In this document: positions 62,060-64,000 of the stretch, piece after piece | Layout of the letters: each line of letters opens with the position of its first letter | How positions within the stretch are numbered: position 1 is the first letter of the stretch | Assembly (NCBI RefSeq): GCF_006716185.1 | Contig: NZ_VFOP01000001.1 | Coordinates: forward strand, 930,001-994,000 | Direction of reading: 5' to 3' | Origin: Ornithinicoccus hortensis | Lineage (GTDB): Bacteria; Actinomycetota; Actinomycetes; Actinomycetales; Dermatophilaceae | DNA length: 64,000 bases | Translations under genes and position numbers: made by a program | Notes under the pieces: model-generated | Databases searched by the model: none | Told to the model about the DNA's origin: nothing | What the model saw: the letters and a program-made list of their open reading frames with translations, nothing else

Positions 62060-62869
62060 ATGAGACCCGTGCAGCAGCGCAACCCAGTCCTGACCCCCGC
62101 GGTCCACGTCGCCCTGGCGACCGTGGCGCTGGGTGCCGTGCTGACCCTCGGCGCGGTGGCCGGACCCCGCCAGCTGGCCGCGGGCGTGCTGCTCCTGGGC
62201 CTGGTCGTGGCGTGGGGGTGGCCCGGGGCGCTGGGCCTGCCCAGCCGCGTCGGGACCTCCGTCGTCGTGGCGCTCGGCGCCGTCCTGCTGGTCGGCAGCG
62301 TCGTGCCCGGACTCGTCCGGCTCCGCGGACCGGAGGGCGGCCTGGGCTGGTTGCCGGCCGCGGTGAGCCTGAGCTTCCTGCTCGCCTTCGCCCACCAGCT
62401 GGTGCGCCGGGACGGGCGGCCCCGGGTGGTGGAGTCGGTCAGTTCCGTCGTGCTCGCCCTGGCCGTCGTCGCCGGGGGGAGTCTGCTGGTGCCCCTGGCT
62501 GGCACCCAGGTCGGCACCGACCTGGTGGTGTCCGCCCTGGCCGCGGCCGCGGCCTCGGCGGTGGCCGACATCACCGGGCGGTGGATGGCCTCGCGGGCCT
62601 GGCTGACGCCGCTGTCGATGGTGGCCGGTGGCGGGGCGGCCGTCGGGGCCGCGGTCCTGGTCGGCGCCGACGTTGCCTGGACAACCTGCCTGCTGCTGGG
62701 CGTTGCGGTCGGCGTCACCAGCCAGGCGGCGCGGGCGCTGCTGGCCGTGCTGCCGACCATGGCCGGCACCCGCCCACGGCTGGTCGCCGCCGCCGTGGCC
62801 CTCCTCGTGGCCGGGCCGCTGGTCTACACGGTCGCCCGGGTGCTGGTGCCCGCGGCGCTGCCGGCCTGA
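62060..62869 (+). CDS. Multi-pass membrane protein, unknown
   Basis: 269 aa with about seven to eight hydrophobic helices and few charged residues; no family recognised. The ATG at 62060 or GTG 62069 may start it. Upstream is the divergent glnR (62 bp gap). Conserved position near glnR-mshD suggests an envelope role, but function cannot be assigned. Confidence 0.75.
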   Translation: MRPVQQRNPVLTPAVHVALATVALGAVLTLGAVAGPRQLAAGVLLLGLVVAWGWPGALGLPSRVGTSVVVALGAVLLVGSVVPGLVRLRGPEGGLGWLPAAVSLSFLLAFAHQLVRRDGRPRVVESVSSVVLALAVVAGGSLLVPLAGTQVGTDLVVSALAAAAASAVADITGRWMASRAWLTPLSMVAGGGAAVGAAVLVGADVAWTTCLLLGVAVGVTSQAARALLAVLPTMAGTRPRLVAAAVALLVAGPLVYTVARVLVPAALPA

Positions 62870-62891
62870 ACGGGGGGCGTGACCGACCGGC

Positions 62892-62948
62892 CGGACCTCG
62901 CCTTGGCATACGCGCGACCGACAGGTCGGACCCTCGCCTCGGCATACG
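62892..62948 (+). repeat. Direct repeat in nitrobindin promoter region
   Basis: CGGACCTCGCCTTGGCATAC (62892) recurs as CGGACCCTCGCCTCGGCATA (62927), 35 nt apart. The second copy ends in GCATACGAT, a -10-like element 8-9 nt before GTG 62957, so the message may be leaderless. Confidence 0.5.
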
Positions 62949-62956
62949 ATGGTGCC

Positions 62957-63454
62957 GTGCCTTTCGAACTCGACCCGACCATGCACCCCGACCTCGCGCC
63001 GCTGGCCTGGCTGATCGGCCACTGGGAGGGCGCCGGCGTCGTGGGATACCCGACCATCGAGTCCCACAACTTCGGGCAGGAGGTCTCGGTCACCCACGAC
63101 GGGCGACCCTTCCTGCGGTGGGAGTCCCAGTCCTGGCTGCTCGACGAGGAGGGCAACAAGGTCCGGCCCTCGGGCACCGAGCTGGGGTTCTGGCGGCCGC
63201 TGCCTGACAACGAGGTCGAGCTGCTGCTCACCCACCCGACCGGGATCGTGGAGATGTATGCCGGGACCACCAGCCCGGCCAAGATCGAGCTGAGGACCGA
63301 CGGGGTGATGCGCAGCCCGCACGCCAAGGAGTACAACGCCGGCCACCGGCTCTACGGCTACGTCAACTCCAACCTGATGTGGGCGATGGACATGGCCGCC
63401 ATGGGGCAGTCGATCACCAGCCACCTGTCGGCGGAGCTCAAGCGGGTCGGCTGA
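62957..63454 (+). CDS. Nitrobindin-like (FABP/THAP4) heme-binding protein
   Basis: 165 aa from GTG 62957 (MPFELDPTMHPDLAPLAWLI). Conserved LIGHWEGAGVVGYPTIE, FGQEVSVTHDGRPFLRW, GFWRPLPDNEVELLLTHPTG, and the C-terminal heme-ligand-containing LYGYVNSNLMWAMDMAAMG. Ten-stranded barrel of the nitrobindin/Rv2717c-Rv0813c group; binds heme and may act on nitric oxide or peroxynitrite. An upstream start at 62879 would include the promoter repeat and is rejected. Confidence 0.88.
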   Translation: MPFELDPTMHPDLAPLAWLIGHWEGAGVVGYPTIESHNFGQEVSVTHDGRPFLRWESQSWLLDEEGNKVRPSGTELGFWRPLPDNEVELLLTHPTGIVEMYAGTTSPAKIELRTDGVMRSPHAKEYNAGHRLYGYVNSNLMWAMDMAAMGQSITSHLSAELKRVG

Positions 63455-63463
63455 CCCGGGCGC

Positions 63464-64000
63464 TCAGCCGCCGAAGCCGGACTTGGGGGAGACGTCGTCG
63501 ACGTACTCGTCCATCGTGTCGTTCTGCAGGTGCTCGGCGAGCACCGCGAACTGGTCCTCGGCCGGCAGCACGATCGAGCCGGCGTAGGAGTCGTTGCCGA
63601 TCCCGGTCCACGGGGCGGTGACGAAGTGGATGTCGCCGCCGCGCACGCCGCGCATGGCGAAGGCCAGGTCCCGCATGTCGCCGACCTCGAGGGCCTCGTC
63701 GACGACGAGGTTGGTGGTGGCCGCGTCCACGAAGTTCGCCAGGCGGGCCGGGTTCGTCAGCGTCGACCCGGAGAGCGCCTTGAGCATGATCGCCTTGATG
63801 AAGGCCTGCTGGCGCTGTCCGCGTGAGATGTCGCCCTGGCTGAGCGCGTAGCGCTCCCGGACGAACTTCAGCCCGGTCTCACCGTCCATGTGCGTGGTGC
63901 CCTCGGGGAAGTCGGGGCTGCCCTCGGCGACGTTCACGTCGACCCCGCCGATGGCGTCCGTCATCGCCTTGAAGCTCTCGAAGTTCACGATCGCCACGTG
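63464..64000 (-). CDS. LCP (LytR-CpsA-Psr) family protein, C-terminal part
   Basis: The gene runs off the right edge; 178 C-terminal residues are visible. LCP signatures: MTDAIGGVDVNVAEG, FVRERYALSQGDISRGQRQQ and AIMLKALS. Enzymes of this family attach secondary polymers such as teichoic acids or arabinogalactan to peptidoglycan at the outer face of the membrane. N-terminus and membrane helix are outside the window. Confidence 0.9.
   Translation of the reverse strand, partial: HVAIVNFESFKAMTDAIGGVDVNVAEGSPDFPEGTTHMDGETGLKFVRERYALSQGDISRGQRQQAFIKAIMLKALSGSTLTNPARLANFVDAATTNLVVDEALEVGDMRDLAFAMRGVRGGDIHFVTAPWTGIGNDSYAGSIVLPAEDQFAVLAEHLQNDTMDEYVDDVSPKSGFGG

Overview
The window is chromosomal DNA of a very GC-rich actinomycete. 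It encodes mycothiol synthase (mshD), the actinobacterial nitrogen regulator GlnR, a Nudix/histidine-phosphatase MutT1 fusion, RskA/SigK-type regulation, DUF222/HNH proteins and Streptomyces-style PHO boxes. A member of the Micrococcales (Intrasporangiaceae/Ornithinimicrobiaceae-like) is my guess; it is inference, because no rRNA is present. I found no tRNA, rRNA or CRISPR.

Layout. 0-5.4 kb: a secreted SpoIID plus cell-wall-binding-2 (CWB2) protein, then an NCS1 permease with a cysteine hydrolase. 5.4-9.7 kb: a DinB protein flanked on both sides by a 33-nt-period tandem repeat, and a dimethylsulfone monooxygenase (sfnG)/flavin reductase operon preceded by a Cys-ending leader peptide ORF. 9.7-14.2 kb: sigK (interrupted by an amber codon) and rskA converge on a CHRD protein/class F sortase operon that has a SigK-like promoter. 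A GNAT gene and a PIN/RHH toxin-antitoxin pair follow. 14.3-17.0 kb: a Ski2-like helicase.

17.1-25.0 kb is the accessory island. It holds two small secreted proteins that each carry two cysteines, an IS1380 element with CTAG target duplication, three related lipoprotein genes (one intact, two broken), a truncated adaptor copy joined to an IS3 remnant, and an intact MacA-like adaptor / ABC ATPase / FtsX-like permease operon. I read this as a duplicated and partly decayed cassette of peptide, lipoprotein and tripartite ABC machinery, possibly an undescribed secreted-peptide system.

25.0-36.6 kb: a nucleotidyltransferase/HTH pair, padR-HAAS, VapBC, a DrrAB-like ABC exporter divergent from a WYL regulator, a DUF222-HNH protein, an arsR-SRPBCC operon, an acyl-CoA ligase and a VOC protein. 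36.6-48.6 kb: metH, an ECF sigma factor with two tandem membrane partners, and treY and treZ with an AAA ATPase between them. 48.7-50.9 kb: a second CWB2 protein and an unknown gene.

51-64 kb is a phosphate and redox block: DUF47-pit and pstSCAB, each with PHO-box-like direct repeats, then mutT1, ppk, glnR-mshD, a membrane protein, a nitrobindin-like protein and a partial LCP protein at the edge. Gene order here recalls the Streptomyces and Mycobacterium loci.
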